A stretch of DNA of 11,794 bases, taken from positions 1-11,794 of the forward strand of contig JAKECL010000017.1 in assembly GCA_030460725.1 (NCBI GenBank), given 5' to 3'. This document shows positions 1 through 9,694 of the stretch, in pieces. The position numbers were made by a program, and so were the translations under genes. Each line of letters opens with the position of its first letter. Position 1 is the first letter of the stretch. The notes beneath the pieces were generated by a model. It ran no database searches and was not told where the DNA came from. It worked only from the letters and a program-made list of their open reading frames with translations. Source of the DNA: Propionibacterium sp. Its GTDB lineage: Bacteria; Actinomycetota; Actinomycetes; Actinomycetales; Actinomycetaceae.

Positions 1-2
1 GG

Positions 3-215
3 GAGGGGATCCGGGTGCCCGACCATGTGCGTGTCGTGTCCTTCGATGACCTGGAGGCCGGGGCCCTGTCGGATCCGCCGCTGACGTCTGTGACCAATCC
101 CGCGGAGCGGATGGGGTGGGAGGCGACCCGCATGCTGCGCGAACGCCTGGACGGGGGTGGCGTGGAGGAACCCGTGCTGCTGCCCGCGAAACTGGTGGCC
201 CGGGTTTCAGGCTGA
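3..215 (+). CDS. LacI-family transcriptional regulator, C-terminal fragment (5' end outside window)
   Basis: Only the last 70 codons are present; the frame is open to the left edge and ends at TGA 213-215. The translated piece reads EGIRVPDHVRVVSFDD, then a proline-containing 'SVTNPAERMGWEATRMLRERL' type segment. That is the usual end of the periplasmic-binding-protein-like effector domain of LacI/GalR regulators: the conserved P-x-D-V-x-V-x-x-F-D-D strand followed by the 'LT-V-x-P-x-x-x-M-G' helix. The DNA-binding N-terminus is missing, so target and effector (usually a sugar) cannot be said. The GTG at 15 is internal to this conserved stretch and is not the true start. The stop codon overlaps the -35 box of the SRP RNA promoter. 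Family assignment is good; specific function is unknown. Confidence 0.75.
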   Translation, partial: EGIRVPDHVRVVSFDDLEAGALSDPPLTSVTNPAERMGWEATRMLRERLDGGGVEEPVLLPAKLVARVSG

Positions 216-240
216 GAGGGGTCCTGCGGCCGTGTAGGAT
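212..240 (+). promoter_or_regulatory. Promoter of the SRP RNA
   Basis: A -35-like CTGAGA (212-217, 4 of 6 to TTGACA) is followed by 17 bases and a -10-like TAGGAT (235-240). Seven bases later, at G248, the first base of the SRP RNA terminal helix begins, which is where a transcript should start. The -35 box covers the stop codon of the preceding LacI-type gene. The same TAGGAT hexamer precedes lysC. Confidence 0.7.
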
Positions 241-247
241 GGTTCCC

Positions 248-334
248 GATCCTCCGCGTGACGGTATCGTCCGAACCTCCCCAGGGCCGGAAGGCAGCAA
301 GGATAAGGTCGCTCTGCCGGGTGCGCGGAGGATC
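248..334 (+). ncRNA. ffs: Signal recognition particle RNA (small bacterial 4.5S type)
   Basis: This is the RNA of the signal recognition particle, which binds Ffh and targets membrane proteins to FtsY and the Sec translocon. The diagnostic apical domain is visible at about 280-301: a CAGG side, a GGAA tetraloop closed by GGCC/GGC, and the opposite AGCA side of the Ffh-binding symmetric loop. The ends pair perfectly: GATCCTCCGCG (248-258) with CGCGGAGGATC (324-334). The length, close to 90 nt without an Alu domain, is that of the short form common outside Bacillus. Exact ends are inferred from the helix and the promoter spacing. Its position just upstream of dnaX is a frequent actinobacterial arrangement. 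No clear U-rich terminator is seen between it and dnaX. Confidence 0.9.
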
Positions 335-370
335 CTCAATTCCGCTGCCTGTGGACGGCTCGCCCGAACG

Positions 371-399
371 GTGCAAATGCCCACGGGGGCCCGTAAGGT
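371..399 (+). promoter_or_regulatory. Possible dnaX promoter for a leaderless transcript
   Basis: TAAGGT (394-399) fits the TANNNT core of a -10 box and ends 6 bases before the GTG start at 406, so transcription would begin at the start codon itself. A weak -35-like GTGCAA (371-376, 3 of 6) lies 17 bases upstream. No convincing Shine-Dalgarno is present apart from AAGG (395-398), which could be an alternative reading of the same bases. Co-transcription from the SRP RNA promoter is also possible. Confidence 0.4.
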
Positions 400-405
400 T
401 CGAGT

Positions 406-3400
406 GTGACGACAGCTCTCTACCGCAGGTACCGCCCCGACACCTTCGACGAGGTGATCGGTCAGGACCACGTGACCGAACCCCTGCGCGCAGCGCTTCG
501 GGCCAACCGCGTCACCCATGCCTACCTGTTCTCAGGTCCGCGCGGATGCGGGAAGACGACGTCGGCACGCATCCTGGCCCGGTGCCTGAACTGTGCGGAG
601 GGCCCCACAGACACCCCCTGCGGGCACTGTGATTCCTGCCGCGAACTGGCGACCGGAGGTCCCGGTTCCCTCGACGTCGTCGAGATCGACGCCGCGTCCC
701 ACGGTGGTGTCGACGACGCACGCGACCTGCGAGAGCGCGCAACCTTCGCCCCGGTGAGGGATCGCTACAAGGTCTTCATCATCGATGAGGCCCATATGGT
801 CACCACCCAGGGCTTCAACGCCCTGCTCAAGTTGGTGGAGGAACCACCCGAGCACGTGAAGTTCGTCTTCGCCACGACAGAACCCGAGCGTGTCATCGGG
901 ACGATCCGCTCCCGCACCCACCACTACCCCTTCCGCCTGGTCCCTCCCGATGTCCTGGAGCCCTATCTCCACAAGCTCTGTGACGAGGAGTCGATCGCGG
1001 TCGGTGACGGTGTCCTGGGCCTGGTCGTACGTGCCGGTGGTGGCTCGGTGCGTGACTCGCTGTCCGTCCTGGACCAGCTGATGGCCGGATCTCCCGACGG
1101 CACGCTGGACTACCACCGGGCCGTGGCGCTGCTGGGATACACCGACTCCGCACTCCTGGACCAGACGGTCGATGCCCTGGCCGGGGGAGATGGCGCCGGG
1201 GTCTACCGCGTGGTGGAGCGCATGGTGGAGTCCGGGCACGACCCCCGCCGTTTCGTGGAGGACCTGCTCCAGCGCCTGCGCGACCTGCTGATCATCTCTG
1301 TGGCCGGTGACGGCGCTGCGGACGTCCTCTCCGGGACGCCGGCCGACCAGATGGAACGCATGCAGGTCCAGGCGCGGAACTGGGGACCTCGCCACCTCTC
1401 GCGGGCAGCAGACCTCACCGACTCCGCACTGCGCGCCATGACCGGGGCAACGTCGCCGCGCCTGCAGTTGGAGCTCCTGCTGGGACGCATCCTGGTTCCA
1501 CCGGTGCCCGAGGCGGCCGTCGGTGGGGGCGCAGTTCCCGGAACGGTCGGCATGGCCGGTGGTGGTGCTCCCCATGAGCAGTCTGCACAGCGCGGGAGTG
1601 GGGAGGGTGCCGGTGGCTACGGTGCCGCCCAGGCGAAGGCCGACTTCAAACGACGCAACGCCTCGACCCCCGGCCAGGGCGGGCCAGCGGCGGGGGGCGC
1701 CCGCCCCGACCGGCCCCCCCAGTTCGGAGAGCAGGAGAGTCGGGAGCGTCTCGCGCACGACCACGTCACCGCGGAACCGGTGGACCGCGGTGGGCGGGTC
1801 GCGCAGGAGTCCGGCCGCGCCCTCCCACAGGAGCGCCACACCTCTGTCCCACAGGGCACAGGTGCACAGGCGCCGGAGCCCGAAGGCCCCCGGCGCCCGG
1901 AAGAGGCCACGCAGGGCCACTCCTCCCAGGGGTGGGCGGAACAGGTCGCTCCCATCGGAGCAGGCGGCGCCCCGCAGATCGTCACCCCGCAGGCAACTGC
2001 CCCGCAGAGAACAACCCCGCAGACACTCGGTGCCCCGGCATCGCTCACGCACACCGACTCCGTTGGCACCCGTCAGCAGACACCCGCGGACAAGCGTTCG
2101 GATGGTCCCACCACCACCACCACGGCCACCGGGAGCGGGGCCGGCCCGCGCGGGGCGGACCACTCCCACGACTCCGCACATGCCGGTGTCGAACCCGGGA
2201 CCCACCTGGATGGGGCCGACACCACTGCACCGGCTGCCCCCGCGAGCGGGGCACCGAATCCTGAGGCGGTGGCGACCCAGGGCGGCGGGCGCGATGCCGA
2301 CATGCTGCGCCAGCGCTGGACGGAGGTCGTGGAGAGGCTCTCCTCCATCAGCCGGGCGACGTGGTCCCTGGTGCAGAACAACGCCCAGCTCGGAGGCGTG
2401 GATGGAAGCGTCGCCATCCTGGTCTTCCCCACGGAAGGCCTCCTCGGGGCATTCACCCACGGCAACCGGGGGGTGGATGTCGAGGCGGCGATCCACGAGG
2501 CCCTGGGTCTGAACCTCCAGGTCCGTGCCGAGGTGGGCCAGGCCAGCGGCGGTCCCAGTGTCACGACACCGGGGGCACCGGCAGCATCTGCGATGTCGGA
2601 GTCCACCGGGGCAGCCGTGCCCGGTGGCGCCGATACGCCCCCACCCGTTGACACCCGACGTGCGGATCCGCAGGAGTGGGTGCACCGCCCACCGGTGGAC
2701 CGCTCCACCCCCGACCCCGCGGTGCCGCGCGCCCCGCAGGGGCAGGGCGACCGGCGCACCGCCGCTGCTCCTTCCGACGGATGGGGACCCGTGGCCACAC
2801 CAGGCGGCGGACAGTCGGGTGCGCAACCGGGTGGACGATCCGGTACGCCGTCTGATTCCACTCCGGACATCCACGGGTCCCAGGGTGCCCCCGCGCCCAC
2901 CCCGAAGTCGGCTGCCACCGCCACCCTGCCGACCCGCACCACGCCTGCGTCCGTTCCCGCGCAGACCCGCAGCGGGGCTCACTCACTGGCTCCGACATCC
3001 GCATCGATGCCCTCCGAAGATGTCGGCACACCCGCACCCGCTGGGGAGGCGGCTGCCGACCAGGTGGTCGGCACCTCCCCGCAGGTCCCCGCCTTCGAGG
3101 ATGACCACCCCGTCGACCTCGACCATCCCGCCGACCTCGACCCGGAACCCGGCCCGGAGGAGGCAGGGCCCACCTCCGGGTGGTCGGAGGCCGTCACCGC
3201 CATCCCCGGCGGTATCACCGAACCGACCTTCGAGGATGAGGAGATGGCGGGGCCGGACCCGATGGCCCACGGTGGGCAGGACCGTGGCGGGTCGCCCTCG
3301 TCGCGCAGGTGGCAGGCCGAGGGCGGGACGATGCCGCGCCGGGCCGATGCGGCGCAGGACGGAGCCCGTGGGCGGGGGGCGCGGGGTGCGGACACCTCCG

Positions 3401-3591
3401 GTGCACCAGCCGCACCGAACGGGCGCCCGGAGCCCGCACCCTCCCCCGCGGTCTCCGCCTCCCTGGACGACACCGCCAGCGTCGATGACGCGGACATGGA
3501 GTCCGCCACCAACGCCGGTCTGCCGGCTGTCCTGGACATCCTCGGTGGCACCGTCATCGAGGAGATCCCCGACGACGGGAAGGGGTGGTAG
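406..3591 (+). CDS. dnaX: DNA polymerase III subunit gamma/tau
   Basis: This is the ATPase motor of the clamp loader that loads the DnaN sliding clamp and organises the replisome. The N-terminus is canonical: Walker A GPRGCGKT (residues 44-51), zinc cysteines C63, C72, C75 and C78, Walker B VFIIDEAH (123-130), sensor 1 FATT (155-158) and the arginine of the 'SRC' motif at R170 (here SRT). The clamp-loader part ends near residue 370. A low-complexity Ala/Pro/Gly/Gln region runs from about 370 to 629. A folded island at 630-711 ([12 protein letters not shown] to NLQVRAEV) matches the tau C-terminal domain seen in actinobacteria. A second disordered stretch covers about 712-1035, and the end GGTVIEEI is the conserved tail. 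At 1061 residues it is longer than the usual 600-900. GTG 406 gives the conserved start [11 protein letters not shown]. recR follows with 2 bases between stop and preferred start. Confidence 0.96.
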   Translation: MTTALYRRYRPDTFDEVIGQDHVTEPLRAALRANRVTHAYLFSGPRGCGKTTSARILARCLNCAEGPTDTPCGHCDSCRELATGGPGSLDVVEIDAASHGGVDDARDLRERATFAPVRDRYKVFIIDEAHMVTTQGFNALLKLVEEPPEHVKFVFATTEPERVIGTIRSRTHHYPFRLVPPDVLEPYLHKLCDEESIAVGDGVLGLVVRAGGGSVRDSLSVLDQLMAGSPDGTLDYHRAVALLGYTDSALLDQTVDALAGGDGAGVYRVVERMVESGHDPRRFVEDLLQRLRDLLIISVAGDGAADVLSGTPADQMERMQVQARNWGPRHLSRAADLTDSALRAMTGATSPRLQLELLLGRILVPPVPEAAVGGGAVPGTVGMAGGGAPHEQSAQRGSGEGAGGYGAAQAKADFKRRNASTPGQGGPAAGGARPDRPPQFGEQESRERLAHDHVTAEPVDRGGRVAQESGRALPQERHTSVPQGTGAQAPEPEGPRRPEEATQGHSSQGWAEQVAPIGAGGAPQIVTPQATAPQRTTPQTLGAPASLTHTDSVGTRQQTPADKRSDGPTTTTTATGSGAGPRGADHSHDSAHAGVEPGTHLDGADTTAPAAPASGAPNPEAVATQGGGRDADMLRQRWTEVVERLSSISRATWSLVQNNAQLGGVDGSVAILVFPTEGLLGAFTHGNRGVDVEAAIHEALGLNLQVRAEVGQASGGPSVTTPGAPAASAMSESTGAAVPGGADTPPPVDTRRADPQEWVHRPPVDRSTPDPAVPRAPQGQGDRRTAAAPSDGWGPVATPGGGQSGAQPGGRSGTPSDSTPDIHGSQGAPAPTPKSAATATLPTRTTPASVPAQTRSGAHSLAPTSASMPSEDVGTPAPAGEAAADQVVGTSPQVPAFEDDHPVDLDHPADLDPEPGPEEAGPTSGWSEAVTAIPGGITEPTFEDEEMAGPDPMAHGGQDRGGSPSSRRWQAEGGTMPRRADAAQDGARGRGARGADTSGAPAAPNGRPEPAPSPAVSASLDDTASVDDADMESATNAGLPAVLDILGGTVIEEIPDDGKGW
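1972..2031 (+). repeat. 15-base tandem repeat inside dnaX (pentapeptide PQxxx)
   Basis: Four consecutive 15-base units each begin CCGCAG, preceded by CC, and encode [15 protein letters not shown] and PQTLG (residues 523-542 of DnaX). The first six bases of each unit are identical and the remaining nine have diverged. The repeat sits in the first disordered linker. It keeps the reading frame, so changes in copy number would only lengthen or shorten the linker. Confidence 0.8.
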
Positions 3592-3593
3592 GA

Positions 3594-4190
3594 GTGTTCG
3601 AAGGTTCCCTCCAGAACCTCATCGACGAGTTGGGCGCGCTGCCGGGCGTCGGACCGAAGTCAGCCCAGCGTCTGGCGCTGCACCTGCAGGCATCTGAACC
3701 CGAGGACGTCACGCGCCTGGTCGAGGCCATCCAGGCGGTGCGCACACGCGTGCACTTCTGCGAGGTGTGTGGAAACCTCACCGAGTCCGACATCTGCTCC
3801 ATCTGTCGTGATGCGACGCGTGACCCGTCCCTGATCTGTGTCGTCCAGGATGCCAAGGACATCCAGTCCGTGGAGGCCGCGCGCGTCTTCCGCGGCCGCT
3901 ACCACGTGCTGGGCGGGGCGATCGACCCCATGCACGGCATCGGACCCGAGGACCTGCGCATCCGGCAGTTGCTCACCCGTCTGGGCGACGGGCAGGTCAC
4001 CGAGGTCATCATCGCCACCAACCCCAATATCGAGGGGGATGCAACCGCCTCCTACCTGGCCCGCACCCTGCGCGCCATCGGGGTGGACACCTCTCGTCTG
4101 GCCATGGGGCTGCCCGTGGGCGGGGACCTGGAGTATGCCGACTCCGTGACCCTGGGGCGCGCCATGGAGGGCCGCCGTTCCATGGTCTGA
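3594..4190 (+). CDS. recR: Recombination mediator protein RecR
   Basis: RecR works with RecO (and RecF) to load RecA on gapped single-stranded DNA. In order, the protein shows a helix-hairpin-helix [11 protein letters not shown] (16-26), a C4 zinc finger CEVC...CSIC (C56, C59, C68, C71) and a Toprim domain from about 79 with [12 protein letters not shown] and the [13 protein letters not shown] motif. The end [12 protein letters not shown]...LGRAMEGRR is the RecR signature. With GTG 3594 the protein is 198 residues and starts [14 protein letters not shown], the family start; a purine-rich GGGAAGGGG (3577-3585) lies 8 bases before it. An in-frame GTG at 3585 overlapping the dnaX stop would add three residues (MVG) and is less likely. 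Oddity: the first Toprim acidic position, normally Glu in 'CVVE', is Gln85 here. Translation is probably coupled to dnaX. Confidence 0.95.
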   Translation: MFEGSLQNLIDELGALPGVGPKSAQRLALHLQASEPEDVTRLVEAIQAVRTRVHFCEVCGNLTESDICSICRDATRDPSLICVVQDAKDIQSVEAARVFRGRYHVLGGAIDPMHGIGPEDLRIRQLLTRLGDGQVTEVIIATNPNIEGDATASYLARTLRAIGVDTSRLAMGLPVGGDLEYADSVTLGRAMEGRRSMV

Positions 4191-4201
4191 CGCCCCGCCT
4201 G

Positions 4202-4286
4202 TGCGGGTCAGACGAAGTGGCGACCTGTGGGGGAGACTGCGCCGGTCCCCTCGGAGGCACCGACGGGGTGACCGGGTCTGACCGCA
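4202..4286 (+). repeat. Nested inverted repeat after recR (possible terminator)
   Basis: The outer arms are TGCGGGTCAGAC (4202-4213) and GTCTGACCGCA (4276-4286), complementary except for one bulged base. Inside, abutting the right outer arm, CCGG-T-CCCC (4242-4250) faces GGGG-TGA-CCGG (4265-4275). The structure begins 11 bases after the recR stop and ends 72 bases before the response regulator start. No U-tract follows directly; TTTT occurs about 20 bases further on. A recR terminator is the simplest reading, but a regulatory role for the next operon cannot be excluded. Confidence 0.45.
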
Positions 4287-4346
4287 GCGTCGCGCCGTGC
4301 CCGGTTTTCACAGATCCCGCACAGCCCCACGCTGCGGGGCCGATGG

Positions 4347-4352
4347 GACAAT
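4347..4352 (+). promoter_or_regulatory. Possible -10 box of the response regulator operon (leaderless)
   Basis: GACAAT matches 4 of 6 bases of TATAAT and ends 6 bases before GTG 4359, placing the transcript start at the start codon. No Shine-Dalgarno of useful strength precedes the GTG. No -35 box is visible at 16-19 bases; that position is taken by a small hairpin, GCCCC (4324-4328) with GGGGC (4336-4340). Activator-dependent initiation would explain the missing -35, but that is inference. Confidence 0.3.
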
Positions 4353-4358
4353 GGCGAG

Positions 4359-5093
4359 GTGACCGACACCGATTCCACCTTCGTCCGTGAAGACGGCGCA
4401 CCCGCCCATGTCCTGGTCGTCGACGACGAGGAGGTCCTCGCCGAGCTCCTCGCCGCTGCCCTGCGTCACCACGGGTGGGAGGTGCGCGCCGCAGCCGATG
4501 GGTGGCGTGCTCTGGACGTGGCCAGGGACTTCGACCCCGACGTCGTCGTGCTGGACATCCAGATGCCGGGCCTGGACGGGATGGAGACCCTCGCACGTCT
4601 GCGCAAGACCGATCCACGTCTGCCGGTTCTCTTCCTCACCGCCCGTGACGCCGTTGCCGACAGGGTCGCAGGGCTGCGGGCGGGGGCGGATGACTACGTG
4701 ACCAAACCCTTCGACCTGGATGAGGTCATCGCCCGTCTGGACTCCCTGCTGCGCAGGTCCGGGATGAGTGCGCGCACCGTCTCCCACGTGCTCAGTGTCG
4801 GGGACCTGGAACTCGACGAGGACTCCCACGATGTGACCCGGCAGGGAGAGTTGATCCCCCTGACCAACACCGAGTTCGAGGTGCTGCGCTACCTCATGGA
4901 GAACCCGAACGTGGTTCTGTCCAAGTCCCAGATCCTGGACCGGGTCTGGTCCTACGACTTCGGCGGACAGGCCAATGTCGTGGAGCTCTACATCTCCTAC
5001 CTGCGCAAGAAGATCGAGGTGGGACGCACCCCCATGATTCACACGGTGCGTGGCGCCGGCTACATGCTGCGTCCCGGGGAGGACATGCGGTGA
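4359..5093 (+). CDS. OmpR/PhoB-family two-component response regulator (PhoP/TrcR-like)
   Basis: This is a cytoplasmic transcription factor activated by phosphorylation. The receiver domain (18-135) has the acidic pair D22-D23, phospho-acceptor D66 in VLDIQMPG, T94 in LTARD and K116 in VTKPF. All catalytic residues are intact. A winged-helix DNA-binding domain (about 145-240) contains LTNTEFEVLRYL, LSKSQILDRVWSYDFGG and the ending VVELYISYLRKKIE...HTVRGAGYMLRP. The close match of this end with the mycobacterial PhoP type is seen by eye; orthology is not established. At 244 residues the length is normal. The next gene, its sensor kinase, starts within the stop codon (GTGA overlap, 5090-5093), so the pair is translationally coupled. 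Start at GTG 4359 is chosen because the receiver begins soon after; no strong ribosome binding site marks it. Regulon and signal are unknown. Confidence 0.93.
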   Translation: MTDTDSTFVREDGAPAHVLVVDDEEVLAELLAAALRHHGWEVRAAADGWRALDVARDFDPDVVVLDIQMPGLDGMETLARLRKTDPRLPVLFLTARDAVADRVAGLRAGADDYVTKPFDLDEVIARLDSLLRRSGMSARTVSHVLSVGDLELDEDSHDVTRQGELIPLTNTEFEVLRYLMENPNVVLSKSQILDRVWSYDFGGQANVVELYISYLRKKIEVGRTPMIHTVRGAGYMLRPGEDMR

Positions 5094-6661
5094 GCAGCAG
5101 GGCCCGCTCCCACGCGGCCATCGCCGCGACCTCGTCGGCCCCGCTGGTCCCACCGAGGCGCCGACGCTCCCTGTCGTGGCGGGTCAGCCTCTTCGTGGCA
5201 CTGGTCGTCACCGTTGCGCTGGTGCTCATGGTGGCGGCCTCGGGCCTGCTCATGAGGCAGTGGATGCTCTCCCAGACCGATGCCGATCTGCAGGACCGAC
5301 TCCGTCACATCACCATGCAGACCCAGCGGCGTGCCGGCAGTGGGGACGCGTCGGGTGCACAGTCGGGGAGCACCGTACGTCCTCCCACCCCGCAGACGAC
5401 CCCCGGCGTCCCGCCCGGCCTGGACGGTCCCGGCTCGGATGAGGGGTCCCTCCAGCTGATTGAGGTCGCGGGTGAGACCACCGCCGGTGTGGTCAGGGAC
5501 TTCACCGTCATCCCCCTGGACGAGGGCGAGAAGGAGGTCCTGCGCGCGGTGGCAACCGACGGGAGCGCGCACACGGTTTCCCTGCCCGATGCCGGGAGGT
5601 TCCGGGTGGTGGCGGCCACGGTGTCCACCGGCGATGCACGATTGGTGATCGGGCAGTCCTTGAGTCGCACGGATACGACGATCGGGACCCTCATGTGGGT
5701 GGGGAGTCTCCTCGCCCTGGTCATCGCAGGTGCGGTGGCCCTGACCGGACGGCGTTGGCTCAACCGTGAACTCGCCCCTCTGGGGAGGGTGGCGGCAACG
5801 GCACGTCGCATCGGTGCGCTGGATCTCAACAGCGCGCGCCTGGAGCCGTTCGAACGCGTGGCCCCCGAGGCGATGGAGGCGGGTACCGAGGTCGGTGACG
5901 TCGCCCAGGCACTCAACACGATGATCGACAATGTGGAGTCCGCTCTCCGGGAGCGCACGCGGTCCGAGAACCGTCTGCGGCAGTTCGTCGCAGATGCCTC
6001 CCACGAGCTGCGCACCCCGCTCGCCTCGATCCAGGGCTACGCCCAGTTGCTCCAACGCGACTCCGTCGAGCCCGAACTGGCCCTGTCGCGTATCGGGTCG
6101 GAAACGCGACGGATGTCAGCGCTGGTGGAGGACATGCTCCTCCTGGCGCGCCTGGACGCAGGTCGTGAGTTGCAGCCCGTGCCCGTGGATCCGGTCCCGC
6201 TGGTGGTCGATGCGGTGTCGGACGCCCACGCCGCGGGACCTGACCACCTGTGGTCCCTCGACATCGACGAAGTGCCCGCCAACTGCATGGTCAGGGGCGA
6301 CGAGTTCGCCCTGCGCCAGGTGTTGGCGAACCTGCTCAGCAATGCCCGGGTCCACACCCCTGGCGGAACCCGGGTGGTCGTGGGCGTCCACGCCTCCTCG
6401 CCCGGAGAGGTCTGCCTCAGTGTCGCCGACGACGGGCCGGGCATCCCCGAGCAGCTGCAGACGACGATCTTCGACCGGTTCGTGCGGGGGGACACCTCGC
6501 GCACGCGCAGTGCCTCGGGGAGCAAGGGGACCGGGAGCTCCGGACTGGGCCTCTCGATCGTCTCCTCCATCGCCTCCTCGCTGGGAGGCCGGGTGGAGAT
6601 GGACACCTCGGAGGCGGGCACCACCTTCCGCGTGGTCCTGCCTCGGGTGCAGCAGGTCTGA
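5090..6661 (+). CDS. Sensor histidine kinase (HAMP, HisKA, HATPase_c)
   Basis: This is the membrane partner of the preceding response regulator. A basic, disordered N-terminus (1-31, with RRRR at 23-26) precedes transmembrane helix 1 (about 32-54). An extracytoplasmic sensor region follows (55-199) with a Gly/Pro/Ser-rich insert near 85-115, then helix 2 (about 200-219) and a HAMP linker to about 285. The phospho-acceptor is H305 in SHELRTPL. The ATP-binding domain has the N box NLLSNA (414-419), G1 box DDGPGIPE (447-454), F box FDRFVRG and G2 box SGLGLSIV. Everything needed for activity is present; 523 residues is ordinary. GGGGAGGA (5076-5083) lies 6 bases before GTG 5090. The sensor domain resembles nothing I recognise, so the stimulus is unknown. 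The arginine run and long cytoplasmic N-terminus suggest inside-in topology for the start. Confidence 0.94.
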   Translation: MSSRARSHAAIAATSSAPLVPPRRRRSLSWRVSLFVALVVTVALVLMVAASGLLMRQWMLSQTDADLQDRLRHITMQTQRRAGSGDASGAQSGSTVRPPTPQTTPGVPPGLDGPGSDEGSLQLIEVAGETTAGVVRDFTVIPLDEGEKEVLRAVATDGSAHTVSLPDAGRFRVVAATVSTGDARLVIGQSLSRTDTTIGTLMWVGSLLALVIAGAVALTGRRWLNRELAPLGRVAATARRIGALDLNSARLEPFERVAPEAMEAGTEVGDVAQALNTMIDNVESALRERTRSENRLRQFVADASHELRTPLASIQGYAQLLQRDSVEPELALSRIGSETRRMSALVEDMLLLARLDAGRELQPVPVDPVPLVVDAVSDAHAAGPDHLWSLDIDEVPANCMVRGDEFALRQVLANLLSNARVHTPGGTRVVVGVHASSPGEVCLSVADDGPGIPEQLQTTIFDRFVRGDTSRTRSASGSKGTGSSGLGLSIVSSIASSLGGRVEMDTSEAGTTFRVVLPRVQQV

Positions 6662-6723
6662 CGCACAGCTCGGTCACAGCGGAGCGACAGCCGGGACCCG
6701 CCTCGCTGGGTCACCGTGGAGCC

Positions 6724-6999
6724 ATGTCACCCGTGACCCTCCTCCCCGCGACGCCCTCGTCCCCCACCGGTGCTCTCGCCCGGACCCTCACCGAGGTCGA
6801 GGGCGGATCCCCGCGCCCCGCCACCTCCAGGACCGGACCCGTCGGGGAGGTTCTGCGCTCCGGGGGGTGGGCGTTGGCCACCGCACGCGTGCTGTTCTCA
6901 CGCGACGTTGACCCCGGCATCCGCGAGCGGGCCGGCCGACCTGCGGCGGCAGGGCAGCGATCGGGCCAGACCGACGGCTCCGTCGGGCGCTCGGACTGA
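6724..6999 (+). CDS. Possible small hypothetical protein (91 residues)
   Basis: This lies in the 473-base gap between the kinase gene and lysC. From ATG 6724 a 91-residue frame runs to TGA 6997-6999. About 86 percent of its codons end in G or C, close to the neighbouring genes, which supports coding. The product has a Pro/Thr/Ser-rich first 40 residues, a short region with some amphipathic character (VGEVLRSGGWALATARVLF, about 45-63) and a charged Gly/Arg tail. No domain, signal peptide or cysteine is visible and I do not recognise it. GGAG (6718-6721) is only 2 bases from the ATG, which is too close for good initiation. A 7-base inverted repeat GGGTCAC (6708-6714) / GTGACCC (6733-6739) flanks the start codon. 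The minus strand of the same stretch is also open, so coding is uncertain. Confidence 0.35.
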   Translation: MSPVTLLPATPSSPTGALARTLTEVEGGSPRPATSRTGPVGEVLRSGGWALATARVLFSRDVDPGIRERAGRPAAAGQRSGQTDGSVGRSD

Positions 7000-7086
7000 G
7001 GGACTCGACGGCACTCGCCCCGGTGCAGGGCCGGAGTCATTGACGCCCGCATGGCGGTCATCGGGTGTCGAGATCCTGGGTTTCCC

Positions 7087-7134
7087 TAGGATTGGCTGCG
7101 ACCCGCGCACCCTGCAGGGTCGGGGGGAGGACCC
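7087..7134 (+). promoter_or_regulatory. lysC promoter -10 box and short structured leader
   Basis: TAGGAT (7087-7092) is identical to the -10 box of the SRP RNA; the same 7-base spacing puts the start at G7100. The -35 is weak (GTGTCG 7065-7070 at 16 bases). The resulting leader is 35 bases. In it, GGGTC (7117-7121) can pair with GACCC at 7100-7104 or with GACCC at 7130-7134; the second pairing leaves the GGGGGGAG part of the Shine-Dalgarno region (7122-7129) in the loop. A 12-base palindrome ACCCTGCAGGGT (7109-7120) is a third option. It is far too short for a lysine riboswitch. Confidence 0.5.
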
Positions 7135-9512
<2,378 letters not shown>

Positions 9513-9529
9513 GAGGTCTCGGGTGGAGG

Positions 9530-9561
9530 GAGCCGGCGCGGGCAGTTGTCCGCCCCGGCTC
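9530..9561 (+). terminator. Hairpin after asd, likely transcription terminator
   Basis: GAGCCGGCGCGG (9530-9541) pairs with CCGCCCCGGCTC (9550-9561): 11 of 12 pairs, one C-C mismatch, loop of 8. It starts 17 bases after the asd stop. No T-run follows, as is often the case for terminators in high-GC actinobacteria, so the call rests on stem strength and position. Confidence 0.6.
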
Positions 9562-9592
9562 TCCTGTCCCCGGCTGGGCGTCCCCGCACGCA

Positions 9593-9667
9593 CACGAGGG
9601 CGGCACCGAGCGCGTGTCCGGCCGGAGTGTGGTGCTCGGTCGGGTGGCTGACGGTGTCGCCCTCGTG
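9593..9667. terminator. 16-base-pair inverted repeat between convergent asd and trxA, likely bidirectional terminator
   Basis: CACGAGGGCGGCACCG (9593-9608) pairs with CGGTGTCGCCCTCGTG (9652-9667) over 16 positions, with one G-T wobble. The 43-base interior contains a perfect palindrome TCCGGCCGGA (9617-9626) and a competing stem ACCGAGC (9605-9611) / GCTCGGT (9634-9640) that uses part of the outer arm. It ends 27 bases from the trxA stop codon (minus strand), so it is well placed to stop transcription from trxA and readthrough from asd. Confidence 0.5.
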
Positions 9668-9694
9668 AAGGGGTGACCTGGATGGACCCCTGGA

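Noticed and set aside
1230..1700. Programmed frameshift in dnaX producing a gamma subunit
   Set aside because: No A-rich slippery heptamer of the E. coli type is present. Only the full-length tau product is supported.
1972..2031. CRISPR-like regular spacing of CCCCGCAG
   Set aside because: The units are 15 bases, in frame and encode PQxxx inside dnaX. It is a coding microrepeat, not an array with spacers.
532..2982. 816-codon open frame on the minus strand opposite dnaX
   Set aside because: It is a shadow of dnaX. High-GC coding DNA rarely yields stops on the opposite strand, and the translation is Arg/Gly-rich with no domain, while the plus strand encodes unmistakable DnaX motifs.
2525..3697. 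390-codon plus-strand frame overlapping the end of dnaX and start of recR
   Set aside because: Its Arg/Pro-rich composition is typical of an off-frame reading of GC-rich DNA, and it runs across two well-supported genes.
7093..7134. Lysine riboswitch upstream of lysC
   Set aside because: The inferred leader is about 35 bases; L-box riboswitches need about 170 bases with several conserved helices, none of which are seen.
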